From Jongsikchunia kroppenstedtii DSM 45133 (GTDB lineage: Bacteria > Actinomycetota > Actinomycetes > Mycobacteriales > Mycobacteriaceae): a stretch of 64,000 nt of DNA. Each line of letters starts with the position of its first letter. The first letter of the stretch is position 1. Made by a program: the position numbers and the translations under genes. The stretch lies in the NCBI RefSeq assembly GCF_000380485.1, contig NZ_AQYG01000047.1:124001-188000 (forward strand), given 5' to 3'. The notes below the pieces were generated by a model, which ran no database searches, was not told where the DNA came from, and was given only the letters and a program-made list of their open reading frames with translations. Shown here piece after piece: positions 12,031-21,374 of this stretch.

Positions 12031-13299
12031 ATGCCATCGATCACCGCGCACACCCGGCCCCGACTGTGGGCCACGGCATGGCTGACGGCGGTAGTAGTGC
12101 TCGTCGGTAGCGCCGTGGTGGTGCTCCGCCTCGAGCCGGCGCCGGGCCATGAGTACACGAAGTATCGGCCCCTCGCCGACTACGAGGTCGGCGTCGATCT
12201 CACGCGGCAACCGGTCCCCGGTTGGTCGACATCGGCGACCGCGCTCGGCCTCGGCACGCCGTACCTGTACGCCTTCGGCGCCTCGGCCGACATCACGGTA
12301 TTCGGCACCGCCGACCGGATCGCCGCACTGGATACGGAATCGGGTCGTGAGAAATGGCGCCGCACGAGCCGTTTCGACAACTGCGAGGTGCGCGGCGACG
12401 TCGTCTGCCGGATCGGCGACGGCGGGTCCCGGCCGCCGCAGTACGTCTGGCTGAGCGCCCGAACCGGCGCGACCATCGCCCCGCCGCCGGCCGCGCCGCC
12501 GGCGTTCCGTATCGAGCGACGTCCGATGACCGATGCGTATGAACATCGATACCAGCAAGGGTTCAATCTGGCGGTCATCCGCAACGCCGATCGGCGGGTG
12601 CTGACGACCACCGTCGGCCACGGCGAGCCGATCGCTGCCGCCTATTCGGACGGATACGCCGTGCAGCCCCAAGCCGATCCCGCACGGGCATCAGCCGGAG
12701 TGGATACGTACGACGCATCCGGCAGGCCGGTGTCGCACCTGCCCGGATGGTCGTTGACCACCCGGTACGGGGCTACCAATGCCGCGGCCGGCTGCCCGAC
12801 GGCAATCGTGTATCGCCCGGGCTCGATCGGCATTCTCGACCCGGACACGAGCCAGCTGTCGTGGACGGCGCCACTGGCGTTCACGACGAACGAGACCCTG
12901 GTTTCCAGCTGCGTGGGTCGGTTCCTCACGGTGCAGACCGCCGGCGGCGAGAAGCCCGCCCATACCCAGTCATTCGACCTGACCACCCGGCAACCGCTAC
13001 CACCGCGATCGGATGGCGGCGGCATGATCGTCGCCTTCCACGACAACATGATCGTCGTGGAGAACTCGGAACGGCGCCTGGTGTCCCCCGCCGAGATGCT
13101 GCTGCAGTTCGACTATCGCGCGGTCGACCTGCTCACCGGGCAGTCGCGATGGTCGATGCCGGCGTGGTACCGGCGGTTCGCCGGTGAATCGGCTCCCGGG
13201 CTGGCGCGCGTCGGAGATCAGTTGTTCCGCAAGAACAATGACGCGAGCTACACGCACCTGAGCAACTCGGGCGGTGGCGGCAGGCAACCGACTCGCTGA
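12031..13299 (+). CDS. Membrane-anchored PQQ-like beta-propeller protein, probable 3' frameshift
   Basis: The 422-aa product starts 6 nt after the thioesterase gene. An N-terminal transmembrane anchor or signal (WLTAVVVLVGSAVVVL, about residues 18-33) precedes an extracytoplasmic beta-propeller with PQQ-type blades (ITVFGTADRIAALDTESGREKW; AVDLLTGQSRWSMP). The function is unknown; such proteins often act as scaffolds or sensors at the cell surface. The last 5 residues (after SGGGG) look out of frame. The next frame continues from 13281 to a stop at 13373 with coding-like composition, so a one-base loss in the G-rich run near 13270-13281 is likely. The antisense 3' end of the following gene overlaps it. 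Confidence 0.75.
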   Translation: MPSITAHTRPRLWATAWLTAVVVLVGSAVVVLRLEPAPGHEYTKYRPLADYEVGVDLTRQPVPGWSTSATALGLGTPYLYAFGASADITVFGTADRIAALDTESGREKWRRTSRFDNCEVRGDVVCRIGDGGSRPPQYVWLSARTGATIAPPPAAPPAFRIERRPMTDAYEHRYQQGFNLAVIRNADRRVLTTTVGHGEPIAAAYSDGYAVQPQADPARASAGVDTYDASGRPVSHLPGWSLTTRYGATNAAAGCPTAIVYRPGSIGILDPDTSQLSWTAPLAFTTNETLVSSCVGRFLTVQTAGGEKPAHTQSFDLTTRQPLPPRSDGGGMIVAFHDNMIVVENSERRLVSPAEMLLQFDYRAVDLLTGQSRWSMPAWYRRFAGESAPGLARVGDQLFRKNNDASYTHLSNSGGGGRQPTR

Positions 13300-14424
13300 T
13301 CCGTGGCGACTACATCGCCGATCCGCCACCCGAGCCCACCGCCGCCAACCAGGGCGGGCCGGTCCTGTCCTGATCGGCACTCGTACAGGCCGCCGATCGA
13401 CCGCCTGGGCCGAGACCACGGCGAGCACGACGATCAGGAACGGCAACTCGGTAATGGCGACGAACTGGCTGTCGGTGAAGTTGAAGAGCTGACTGACCAG
13501 CAGGTCAACCGCGAGCGCCGCGCCGAACGCCCAGATCGCGAGATCCCGTCGGCGGCTCCAGCACAGCGCTCCGACGACCGCCAGTATCGCCTCGGCGGTC
13601 CGGGTGATCGCTCCGGCGACCAGCGCCCCGTCATCGTGCCCCGGTCCGGCGCCATGTCCGGCAAGGACCGGCGCCGCGTCCGCCCAGAAAACGACCGCAA
13701 CGACCATCCGGGAAAGAACGAAGAGCATCAGCACGCCGATGACCACACGGTCTCGTCGCAGCAGGCGGCCCAACCAGTGGACCACCGGTAGGCACCGCTG
13801 CCCAAAACCGTTGGACGGCTGTCGAATCGGTGCGACAGCCGCAAGCTGACGAATGGCATCGGCAACGGGATCGTCATCCCCGGTCAGCAGGGTGTCGACG
13901 TTGTCACGCTGCCGAGGGGTCAGGCCGTCGGACAGCCCGGCAGCGGCGATACTCGCGGCAGCCGAGCGCCGGGCGGCCGGAGTTCGCTGGCGCGCGGAGC
14001 GGACGGTCGCGACCAACAGCGCCAGCACGACGAAGAGCGCGTAGATGATGGCTGCCGCCGGCCGGAAGAAGTAGTTGTTCGTCTGCGTGACGAATTTGCC
14101 GACCTCATCCACGAACAGGCCGAGGCCGACGCCACCCACCACCGCGGCGACGCGGTGCGACCGATTGCCGACGAACGCCAGAGCGCCGAGCAGGCCGGCA
14201 AGCAGCAGCAGACCACCCCAAAGTGCGTGCGCGATATGCAGCGATCCACTGCCGACCTGTGGGTATCCGGTGGCGGCCAGATAAGCCCGCGTGATCAGCA
14301 CGGTGCCGAGACCCGCTGCCACCATCCACTGCAGGTGACCGGCCGCCGCCGGGTCGCGCGGCCAATCGGCGGGCGACACACGGCGGCCACCCGCCCGGCT
14401 CAGTCGGTCATAAGGATTGCTCAT
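12997..14424 (-). CDS. Polytopic membrane protein of unknown function
   Basis: From the ATG at 14424 the frame gives 475 aa. About the first 360 residues are a real membrane protein: hydrophobic helices include MVAAGLGTVLITRAYLAATG, LLLLAGLLGALAFVG, AIIYALFVVLALLVATV, VVIGVLMLFVLSRMVVAVVF and LPFLIVVLAVVSAQA. A cytoplasmic loop with RQRDNVDTLLTGDDD lies in the middle. The remaining 120 residues (below about 13390) are Arg/His-rich and are simply the antisense of the propeller gene, so the natural stop is probably lost or the gene is frameshifted. It lies next to hisG, like the membrane protein Rv2120c. I do not recognise a function. Confidence 0.6.
   Translation of the reverse strand: MSNPYDRLSRAGGRRVSPADWPRDPAAAGHLQWMVAAGLGTVLITRAYLAATGYPQVGSGSLHIAHALWGGLLLLAGLLGALAFVGNRSHRVAAVVGGVGLGLFVDEVGKFVTQTNNYFFRPAAAIIYALFVVLALLVATVRSARQRTPAARRSAAASIAAAGLSDGLTPRQRDNVDTLLTGDDDPVADAIRQLAAVAPIRQPSNGFGQRCLPVVHWLGRLLRRDRVVIGVLMLFVLSRMVVAVVFWADAAPVLAGHGAGPGHDDGALVAGAITRTAEAILAVVGALCWSRRRDLAIWAFGAALAVDLLVSQLFNFTDSQFVAITELPFLIVVLAVVSAQAVDRRPVRVPIRTGPARPGWRRWARVADRRCSRHGSASRLPAATARVAQVRVARVIVLAEQLISDARQPGSRFTGEPPVPRRHRPSRLPGEQVDRAIVELQQHLGGGHQAPFRVLHDDHVVVEGDDHAAAIRSRW
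13281..13373 (+). other. Displaced C-terminal tail of the propeller gene (other frame)
   Basis: Read from 13281, this frame gives 30 codons, starting QATDSLIRGDYIADPPPEP and continuing TAANQGGPVLS to a TGA. Third positions are mostly G or C, as in neighbouring genes. One added base in the GGCGGTGGCGG run would join it to the propeller frame. Confidence 0.5.
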
Positions 14425-14459
14425 GATCGACAGCGTGCCACGGGAAGAGCCGCTGCGGA

Positions 14460-14475
14460 TCCGGGAAATCCCGGA
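14460..14475. terminator. GC-rich hairpin downstream of hisG
   Basis: TCCGGG-AAAT-CCCGGA forms a 6-bp stem (7 bp if the loop closes further), 25 nt past the hisG stop on the minus strand and 36 nt before the next gene. It lacks a T-run; it could end hisE-hisG transcription. Confidence 0.4.
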
Positions 14476-14499
14476 CAATCCGCCGTCAACAGATCAGGG

Positions 14500-15360
14500 T
14501 CAGAAGCGGCAGCTGCGGATATCCATCGCGAAGATCGCCTTGGCACCGAGTCTGGAGAGCTCATCCATCAGCCGCTGGTGCTCGCTGCGCAGCACCATGG
14601 CGCGGATCGCCACCCATTTCTCGTCGGCCAGCGACATGATCGTCGGCGACTCCAGCCCGGGCGTCAAAGCGCTTGCCGCGTCGATCAATTCGCGCGGGCA
14701 GTCGTAGTCGAGCATCACGTACTGCTGACCGCGCACGACACCCTGCATGCGCGCGATCAGGCCCCGCGCCTCGGCGCTCAGATCGACCGACTCGCCACGG
14801 GAATCGGCGCGCGACACCAGCACCCCCTCGGACTTGCAGAGCACGTCGCCGAACGCGGCGAGTCCGTGCTGGCGCAGTGTCCGGCCCGAACCGACGACGT
14901 CGGCGATGGCGTCGGCTAGGCCGAGCTGGATGGAGATTTCGACGGCGCCGTCGAGACGGATGATCTCCGCCTCGATGCCGCGCGCGGCCAGATCATTGAG
15001 CACGAGATTCGGGTACGACGTCGCGATCCGCTTATCGGCGAGATCCTCGACGGCCCAGGCCTGGTCGGCGGGGCCGGCGTAGCGGAAGGTGGACGCTCCG
15101 AAGCCCAGTGCGAGCTGTTCGGCGACCGGTGCGCCGGAATCCATCGCCAGGTCGCGGCCGGTGATGCCGAGGTCGAGTTCACCCGACCCGACGTAGATCG
15201 CGATGTCCTTGGGGCGCAGGAAGAAGAACTCGACACCGTTGGCGGTGTCGAGGACCGTCAGATCCTTGGCGTCGGCACGACGGCGGTATCCCGCCTCCCG
15301 CAGCACCTCCTGCGCGGACTCGGACAGCGAACCCTTGTTGGGAACGGCGACACGCAACAT
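14500..15360 (-). CDS. hisG: ATP phosphoribosyltransferase HisG (long form)
   Basis: It condenses ATP with PRPP, the committed and histidine-inhibited step of histidine synthesis. The 286-aa product starts [15 protein letters not shown], has the PRPP-site region [14 protein letters not shown] and keeps the C-terminal ACT-like regulatory domain (about residues 210-286) of the long hexameric HisG, so it does not need HisZ. It lies 11 nt after hisE with a GAGGA ribosome-binding site. The pair carries the first two steps, while the other his genes must lie elsewhere. Confidence 0.97.
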   Translation of the reverse strand: MLRVAVPNKGSLSESAQEVLREAGYRRRADAKDLTVLDTANGVEFFFLRPKDIAIYVGSGELDLGITGRDLAMDSGAPVAEQLALGFGASTFRYAGPADQAWAVEDLADKRIATSYPNLVLNDLAARGIEAEIIRLDGAVEISIQLGLADAIADVVGSGRTLRQHGLAAFGDVLCKSEGVLVSRADSRGESVDLSAEARGLIARMQGVVRGQQYVMLDYDCPRELIDAASALTPGLESPTIMSLADEKWVAIRAMVLRSEHQRLMDELSRLGAKAIFAMDIRSCRF

Positions 15361-15371
15361 CTATTCAGTCC

Positions 15372-15635
15372 TCACAGGTAGCGGTAGACGTCGGACAGCG
15401 TCAGGCCCCGCTTGATCAGCAGCACCTGCAGCCAATAGAGCAGCTGCGACACTTCCTCGCCGAGCGACTCGTCCGACTCGTGCTCGGCGGCGAGCCACAC
15501 CTCGCCCGCCTCTTCGATGATCTTCTTGCCGAGCGTATGGATGCCCGAATCCAGCGCGGCGACCGTGCCGCTGCCTTCGGGACGGGTCTCGGCCTTGTCG
15601 GTCAGCTCGGCGAAGAGCTCCTCGAACGTTTTCAC
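15372..15635 (-). CDS. hisE: Phosphoribosyl-ATP pyrophosphatase HisE
   Basis: It hydrolyses phosphoribosyl-ATP to phosphoribosyl-AMP and pyrophosphate, the second histidine step. The all-alpha MazG-like fold shows the metal-binding pattern [18 protein letters not shown] and [12 protein letters not shown] chose the GTG at 15635 (87 aa, [11 protein letters not shown]) because it aligns with the family and overlaps the upstream stop as GTGA; an ATG at 15653 would add six residues. Confidence 0.95.
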   Translation of the reverse strand: MKTFEELFAELTDKAETRPEGSGTVAALDSGIHTLGKKIIEEAGEVWLAAEHESDESLGEEVSQLLYWLQVLLIKRGLTLSDVYRYL

Positions 15636-16378
15636 GACTGACCAGTCTCCCATGCCTGGGCGGGGACCATCTCGGCTGCCCAGGCAGAGCCGATCTCCGC
15701 CGCCGTCAAGCTCGCGACACCATCGCGGAAGGTCCGCAGATTTCCGGGCCGGACCCCGCCGTCACGGCCGGACACCACCAGCGTCGGGCAGCCCGCCGCC
15801 GTCGCCGCCGCGACCCCGGTCGGCGAGTCCTCGATGGCCAGGGCCCTCGACGGCTCCAGGCCGACCAGCTCGGCCGCGCGCAGGTAGATATCGGGTTCGG
15901 GCTTGCCCTCCGGCACCTCGTCGCCGCAGACGGTCGTGGTGAATCGATCGAGTCCGATCACCCGCAGCGCGACGTCGGCCAGTTCACGTTCGGTGTTGGT
16001 GACCAGGAGCATCGGGATACCCAGTGCACCAATACGATCGAGCGTCTCCTCGGCGCCCGGACACCACGGGATGCCGGCGGCGAACTGTTCGGCCATCGCA
16101 TCGTGCAGCCACCGCGCGTCACCGTCGCGATCCTGCTGGTCGACCGGGATGCCCGCGGCTGCATATACCTTGCGCAGCGCATTCGGCAGGGAGTTGCCCA
16201 TCGTCGACTCGCGCAGTTCAGGCGTCATCGTCGTGCCGATGCGCGCGGTCCAGCGCTCCAGCGCGATATCCCACAGTGGTTCGGTGTCGACCAGCGTGCC
16301 GTCCATGTCCCAGAAGATCGCCCCGGGCAGACTCGTCGCTCCGGCCCCGGCGGCGCGGACAGTTCGCTTCGGTTGCAC
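15632..16378 (-). CDS. HAD-superfamily hydrolase (beta-phosphoglucomutase-like)
   Basis: The 248-aa protein is a class IA HAD phosphatase. Motif I is [15 protein letters not shown], with the nucleophile and acid/base aspartates; motif II is LLVTNTE; the motif III lysine is in EGKPEPD; motif IV is AIEDSPTGV. The cap domain lies between motifs I and II. The substrate, presumably a small phosphorylated metabolite, cannot be read from sequence. The GTG start at 16378 follows AGGA. The stop is coupled to hisE through GTGA, so it shares the hisE-hisG transcript, as the equivalent gene does in mycobacteria. Confidence 0.88.
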   Translation of the reverse strand: MQPKRTVRAAGAGATSLPGAIFWDMDGTLVDTEPLWDIALERWTARIGTTMTPELRESTMGNSLPNALRKVYAAAGIPVDQQDRDGDARWLHDAMAEQFAAGIPWCPGAEETLDRIGALGIPMLLVTNTERELADVALRVIGLDRFTTTVCGDEVPEGKPEPDIYLRAAELVGLEPSRALAIEDSPTGVAAATAAGCPTLVVSGRDGGVRPGNLRTFRDGVASLTAAEIGSAWAAEMVPAQAWETGQS

Positions 16379-16484
16379 GGCCTACATCCTGTCGAACCGA
16401 CGCCGACAGCACCAATTACTTAGTTTCGCGTGGTGCCTCAGCATCAGCTACTGACGACGCGGCCGGGCCGACCGTCGACCTCCG

Positions 16485-19400
16485 TCAGACGTTGAAGTAC
16501 TTGGCCTCGGGGTGATGCAGCACGAACGCGTCGGTCGACTGCTCGGGATGCAGCTGCAACTCCTCGCTCAATGTCACGCCGATGCGTTCGGGCTCGAGCA
16601 GCTCGATCATCTTGGCGCGGTCTTCGAGGTCCGGGCAGGCGCCGTAACCGAATGAATAGCGCGCACCGCGGTACTTCAGATCGAAGAAGTCTTGTGCCGA
16701 CTCCGGGTCCTCGTCCGACATCGCCCAATCCCCGGTATCACTGCCGCCGAACCGCAATTCGGATCGCACTCGCTGGTGCCAGTACTCGGCGAACGCCTCG
16801 GTGAGCTGCACGCCGATGCCGTGCACCTCCAAGTAGTCCCGGTATGAGTCGTCGGCGAACAGCTTGTTGGCGAAGTCGGCGATCGGCTGCCCCATCGTGA
16901 CCAACTGGAACGGCAGCACGTCGACCTGCCCGGACTCGATCGCGTCCGCACGCGACCGGATGAAGTCCGCGATGCACAGGAACCGCGACCGCTGCTGGCG
17001 CGGGAACTCGAACGAGAACCGCACCGGTGCATCGGGTTTCGGCTCGGTGAGCACATGGACGACGTCGCCCTCACTGACCGCCGGGAAGTATCCGTAGACC
17101 ACGGCGGCATGATCCAGGATGCCCTCGGTCTTGAGCCGATCGATCCAGTACCGCAGCCGCGGGCGGCCCTCGGACTCGACCAGCTCGTCGTAGTCGGGGC
17201 CGTCACCGCCGCGAGTGCCGCGCAGTCCCCATTGGCCGAGGAACAGCGCCCGCTCGTCGAGCAGACCCTGGTACTCCGAGACAGCCACGCCCTTGACGAT
17301 GCGCGAACCCCAGAACGGCGGCGTCGGCAGGGGCACGTCGACCGCCACATCGGACCGCTCGGGCACCACGACGGGCTCCTGCTCGGCCTTGCGCTTTTCG
17401 GCGATGCGACGCGAACGTTCGTGCCGTGCTTTGCGTTCGGCGGCCTTCTCGCGGGCCGCGATGGCCTCCGGGCTATCCGGGTCGGGCCCCTCGCCGCGCT
17501 TGAGACTCATGATGTCGTCCATCAGGCGCAGGCCCTCGAACGCGTCGCGCGCGTAATGCACGTCGCCCTGGTACGTCTCCGACAGGTCGTTCTCGACATA
17601 GGCACGGGTCAGCGCCGCCCCGCCGAGCAGCACCGGATAGCGATCCAGCCCCCGGGAGTTCATCTCCTCGAGGTTCTCCTTCATCACCACCGTCGACTTG
17701 ACCAGCAGCCCGGACATGCCGATGACATCGACCTTCTTGTCTTCGGCGACCTCGAGGATCGTCGAAATCGGTTGCTTGATACCGATATTGACGACCTCGT
17801 AGCCGTTGTTGGACAGGATGATGTCGACCAGGTTCTTGCCGATGTCGTGGACATCGCCCTTGACCGTGGCCAGCACGATGCGGCCCTTGCCGGCTTCGTC
17901 GGTGGCATCCATATGCGGTTCCAGGTGCGCCACAGCGGCTTTCATCACCTCGGCCGACTGCAGCACGAACGGCAGCTGCATCTGACCGGAGCCGAACAGC
18001 TCGCCGACCGTCTTCATGCCGGACAGCAGGGTCTCGTTGATGATCGCCAGCGGCGGCTTCTCGGTCATCGCCGCGTTGAGGTCTTCCTCCAGACCGCCCC
18101 GCTCGCCGTCGACGATGCGGCGTTCGAGCCGCTCGAACAGCGGCAGCTTGGCCAGCTCCTGGGCGCGCGACTCGCGTGCCGAGGCGGCCGACACCCCTTC
18201 GAAGAGCTCCATCAGCCGCTGGAGCGGGTCATAGCCCTCGCGACGGCGGTCGTACACCAGATCGAGCGCGACCTCGCGCTGCTCGTCCGGGATCCGGGCG
18301 ATCGGCAGGATCTTCGACGCGTGCACGATCGCGGTGTCCATGCCGGCCTGCACGCACTCGTGTAGGAACACCGAGTTGAGCACCTGCCGCGCGGCAGGGT
18401 TCAGGCCGAACGAGATGTTCGACACACCAAGGGTGAAATGGATGTCCGGATGGGCCGCCTTGAGCTGACGAATCGCCTCGATCGTCTCGATGCCGTCGCG
18501 GCGCACCTCCTCCTGACCGGTGGAGATCGGGAAGGTGAGGGCATCGATGATGATGTCCTCTTCCGCGAGCCCCCAGTTCTCGGTGATGTCGGTGATCAGC
18601 CGCTCGGCGATGCGCACCTTCCACTCGGCGGTACGGGCCTGGCCCTCCTCATCGATGGTCAACGCGACGACCGCCGCGCCGTGCCGCTTGACCAGCCGCA
18701 TGATCCTCTGGAACCGCGAATCCGGACCGTCACCGTCCTCGTAGTTCACCGAGTTGACCGCGCAGCGGCCGCCCAGGTGTTCCAGGCCTGCCTGCAGCAC
18801 AGCGGGTTCGGTGGAGTCGAGCATGATCGGCAGCGTCGATGCGGTCGCGAACCGGCTCGCCAGCGCGGCCATGTCGTAAGCGCCGTCGCGGCCGACGTAG
18901 TCGACGTTGAGATCGAGCATGTGCGCGCCATCGCGGGTCTGCTCCTTGGCGATGTCGAGGCACTTCTGGTAGTCCTCGGCGATCATCGCCTCACGAAATG
19001 CCTTGGAGCCGTTCGAGTTCGTCCGCTCCCCGATCACCAGGAAGCTGGCCTCCTGGTCGAAGGGGACCGCCGAGTACAGCGAGCCGATCTCCGAAACATG
19101 TTCCGGCGAACGCGATTTCTTGGTGACCTCGCGAACCGCAGCCGCGGTCTGCCGGATGTGTTCGGGCGTCGAGCCGCAGCAGCCGCCGACGAATGACAGG
19201 CCGAACTCCTGGACGAAGCCGGCAAGCGCTGACGCCATGCCCTCCGGCTCGAGTGGGTACACCGCCCCGTTCGGCCCGAGGACCGGCAGACCGGCGTTCG
19301 GCATCACCGACACCGGGATCCGAGCGTGCTTGGACAGGTAGCGCAGGTGCTCGCTCATCTCATCCGGACCGGTTGAGCAGTTGAGCCCGATCATGTCGAC

Positions 19401-20066
19401 GCCGAGCGGCTCCAGCGCGGTCAACGCTGCGCCGATCTCCGACCCCAGCAGCATGGTGCCGGTGGTCTCGACCGAGACATGCGTGATGATCGGGATCGCC
19501 CGGCCGAGCTTCTCCATCGCCGCCCGGCTGCCGAGCACCGCCGCCTTGACCTGCAACAAATCCTGGCTGGTCTCAATGAGAATCGCATCTGCGCCGCCGT
19601 CGAGCATGCCTTCGGCGCATTCCTGATATGCGTCCCGGATCACATCGAAAGTGGTGTGACCCAGCGTGGGCAGCTTGGTGCCTGGCCCGATCGAGCCGAG
19701 AACGAACCGCGGAATGCCATCGGCGCCAGGGCCCATCTCGTCCGCGACCTCACGCGCCAACTCGGTGCCGCGCAGCGACAGTTGGCGAATCCGGTCGGCG
19801 ATGTCGTAGTCGCCGAGGTTCGACAGGTTGCAGCCGAAGGTGTTGGTCTCCACCGCGTCGGCACCGGCCTCGAAATAGGCGCGGTGGATGTTGCGCAGCA
19901 CGTCCGGCCGCGTGACGTTGAGAATCTCGTTGCAGCCCTCCAGATTGTTGAAATCGTCCAACGTCAGATCGGCTGCCTGCAACATCGTGCCCATCGCGCC
20001 GTCGCCGATCAGGACGCGCTCGGTCAGCGCATCGAAGAACCGCGAGTCGTAACGGGGAGATGCCAT
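16485..20066 (-). CDS. metH: Cobalamin-dependent methionine synthase MetH
   Basis: MetH transfers the methyl group of 5-methyltetrahydrofolate to homocysteine through methylcobalamin. The 1193-aa protein has all four modules: homocysteine domain with zinc cysteines (GLNCSTGP and GGCCGSTPEHI, about residues 1-330), pterin domain (FLVIGERTNSNGSKAF onward), cobalamin domain with the axial His in KGDVHDIGKNLV, and a C-terminal reactivation domain for SAM-dependent repair. A charged Lys/Arg/Glu linker (EKAAERKARHERSRRIAEKR) precedes the last module. The ATG at 20066 follows a TACCCT box by 7 nt, suggesting a leaderless transcript. No B12 riboswitch fits the 74-nt upstream gap. Confidence 0.97.
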   Translation of the reverse strand: MASPRYDSRFFDALTERVLIGDGAMGTMLQAADLTLDDFNNLEGCNEILNVTRPDVLRNIHRAYFEAGADAVETNTFGCNLSNLGDYDIADRIRQLSLRGTELAREVADEMGPGADGIPRFVLGSIGPGTKLPTLGHTTFDVIRDAYQECAEGMLDGGADAILIETSQDLLQVKAAVLGSRAAMEKLGRAIPIITHVSVETTGTMLLGSEIGAALTALEPLGVDMIGLNCSTGPDEMSEHLRYLSKHARIPVSVMPNAGLPVLGPNGAVYPLEPEGMASALAGFVQEFGLSFVGGCCGSTPEHIRQTAAAVREVTKKSRSPEHVSEIGSLYSAVPFDQEASFLVIGERTNSNGSKAFREAMIAEDYQKCLDIAKEQTRDGAHMLDLNVDYVGRDGAYDMAALASRFATASTLPIMLDSTEPAVLQAGLEHLGGRCAVNSVNYEDGDGPDSRFQRIMRLVKRHGAAVVALTIDEEGQARTAEWKVRIAERLITDITENWGLAEEDIIIDALTFPISTGQEEVRRDGIETIEAIRQLKAAHPDIHFTLGVSNISFGLNPAARQVLNSVFLHECVQAGMDTAIVHASKILPIARIPDEQREVALDLVYDRRREGYDPLQRLMELFEGVSAASARESRAQELAKLPLFERLERRIVDGERGGLEEDLNAAMTEKPPLAIINETLLSGMKTVGELFGSGQMQLPFVLQSAEVMKAAVAHLEPHMDATDEAGKGRIVLATVKGDVHDIGKNLVDIILSNNGYEVVNIGIKQPISTILEVAEDKKVDVIGMSGLLVKSTVVMKENLEEMNSRGLDRYPVLLGGAALTRAYVENDLSETYQGDVHYARDAFEGLRLMDDIMSLKRGEGPDPDSPEAIAAREKAAERKARHERSRRIAEKRKAEQEPVVVPERSDVAVDVPLPTPPFWGSRIVKGVAVSEYQGLLDERALFLGQWGLRGTRGGDGPDYDELVESEGRPRLRYWIDRLKTEGILDHAAVVYGYFPAVSEGDVVHVLTEPKPDAPVRFSFEFPRQQRSRFLCIADFIRSRADAIESGQVDVLPFQLVTMGQPIADFANKLFADDSYRDYLEVHGIGVQLTEAFAEYWHQRVRSELRFGGSDTGDWAMSDEDPESAQDFFDLKYRGARYSFGYGACPDLEDRAKMIELLEPERIGVTLSEELQLHPEQSTDAFVLHHPEAKYFNV

Positions 20067-20140
20067 GGTCACCAGGGTAGTTGTCGGCCGCGCGGCGGAG
20101 AAAGCGGCCGGTGGTCGACCGAGAGCACTACCCTGAAATC
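20067..20140. promoter_or_regulatory. Divergent leaderless promoters for metH and the PAC2 gene
   Basis: TACCCT occurs on both strands of this 74-nt gap: at 20074-20079 (minus, 7 nt before the metH ATG) and at 20129-20134 (plus, 6 nt before the GTG at 20141). Neither gene has a Shine-Dalgarno sequence, so both are probably leaderless. Confidence 0.45.
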
Positions 20141-21046
20141 GTGGATGGAACCGATCGCGAAGACGCTGGAAGCACCGACTCTCAGACACCCCAGCCGGTG
20201 CTGCGGGAACCGGTGCTGATCGCGGCTTTCGAGGGGTGGAACGACGCCGCCGATGCCGCTTCCACCGCGGTCGAGCATCTGGCGTTGATCTGGGACGCGC
20301 AGCCGCTGGCGGCGATCGATTCCGACGACTACTACGACTACCAGGTGAATCGGCCGTCGGTGAAGCAGATCGACGGCATCACGCGGCGCATCGACTGGCC
20401 CACGAGCGCCTTCTCCTACTGCCGCCCGCCGGGCTCGGATCGCGATGTGATCCTGCTGCGCGGCATCGAGCCGAACCTGCGCTGGCGCTCGTTCTGCGAC
20501 GAAATCCTGCAACTGGCAATGCGATTCGAGGTGCAGACGGTGGTGACGCTGGGCGCTTTGCTGGCCGACACCGCACATACCCGCCCGGTGCCGGTCACCG
20601 GATCGGCGTACAGCGCCGAATCGGCGGCCAAGTACAAGGTGAACGAGAGCCGGTACGAGGGTCCGACCGGGATCACCGGCGTCCTGCAGGACGCCTGCGT
20701 CCAGGCCGGCATTCCGGCGGTCTCGTTCTGGGCCGCCGTTCCCCACTACGTGACCGCTGCGCCCAATCCGAAGGCGACCGCGGCGCTGTTGGCACAGGTC
20801 GAGGAGGTGCTCGACGTCGAGGTGCCGGTCGGCGAGCTGAGCGCGGCTGCCGAGGAGTGGGAGCGAACGGTCACCGAGATGACGTCCGAGGACGAAGAAA
20901 TGGCCGACTACGTGCGCGGACTCGAAGAGCGCGGGGACGCCGAGGACAACGTCGAGGACACGATGCGCAAGATCGACGGCGACGCGCTGGCCGCCGATTT
21001 CGAGCGCTATCTGCGGCGACGCGGCGGGTCGGAAGGACCGGGCTGA
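20141..21046 (+). CDS. PAC2-family protein
   Basis: The 301-aa protein has the PAC2 (proteasome assembly chaperone 2-like) domain: LIAAFEGWNDAADAAS near the start, YYDYQVNRPSV, ILLRGIEPNLRWRSF and GALLADTAHTRPV. The actinobacterial members (Rv2125-like) have no proven role; the domain name comes from eukaryotic proteasome assembly factors. It is 17 kb from the proteasome genes. The GTG at 20141 is favoured by the adjoining -10 box; an in-frame ATG at 20081 would add 20 basic residues. The C-terminal 70 residues are acidic and helical. Confidence 0.85.
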   Translation: MDGTDREDAGSTDSQTPQPVLREPVLIAAFEGWNDAADAASTAVEHLALIWDAQPLAAIDSDDYYDYQVNRPSVKQIDGITRRIDWPTSAFSYCRPPGSDRDVILLRGIEPNLRWRSFCDEILQLAMRFEVQTVVTLGALLADTAHTRPVPVTGSAYSAESAAKYKVNESRYEGPTGITGVLQDACVQAGIPAVSFWAAVPHYVTAAPNPKATAALLAQVEEVLDVEVPVGELSAAAEEWERTVTEMTSEDEEMADYVRGLEERGDAEDNVEDTMRKIDGDALAADFERYLRRRGGSEGPG

Positions 21047-21055
21047 ATGGCCCGG
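21038..21055. terminator. Hairpin at convergent gene junction
   Basis: CCGGGC-TGAATG-GCCCGG spans the PAC2-gene stop and reaches the stop of the facing gene. With a 6-bp all-GC stem and a 6-nt loop it could act in both directions, though no T-run follows. Confidence 0.4.
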
Positions 21056-21056
21056 G

Positions 21057-21365
21057 TCAGCTGATCCGCTCGATCGACACGACCGGCGTGGTGATCCGCC
21101 AGGTACGCACGTCCGGATCGTCGGCCGCACGCACCCAGAACTGCGCCGACTCCCCGACCCGGCACGACTTCACGCCGAGCAGCGGAATGTCCTCGGAGTC
21201 GCGCCGCAGCTCGCTCACCGCCCAGTTCTCGTCCTCGCTGCTGCCCACGCCCGGCGCACGCAACAGCGTCATCTCATCGAAGTCGAGCAGATAGGTCGAG
21301 GTGCGGGTGACGACCGTCCACACGCCCTCGGCGGTGTCGACGTCGATCTCCTGGGTGCTGGCCAC
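21057..21365 (-). CDS. Conserved hypothetical protein downstream of mshC
   Basis: The 102-aa soluble protein is acidic and probably beta-rich (TAEGVWTVVTRTSTYLLDFD, SAQFWVRAADDPDVRTWRI). I recognise no domain. It starts 9 nt after the mshC stop, so it is probably translated from the same message; codon use is like its neighbours. No catalytic motif or signal peptide is visible. Confidence 0.7.
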   Translation of the reverse strand: MASTQEIDVDTAEGVWTVVTRTSTYLLDFDEMTLLRAPGVGSSEDENWAVSELRRDSEDIPLLGVKSCRVGESAQFWVRAADDPDVRTWRITTPVVSIERIS

Positions 21366-21374
21366 GGGCAGATC

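Noticed and set aside
20067-20140. Cobalamin riboswitch upstream of metH
   Set aside because: The gap is only 74 nt, has no room for the aptamer, and metH appears leaderless.
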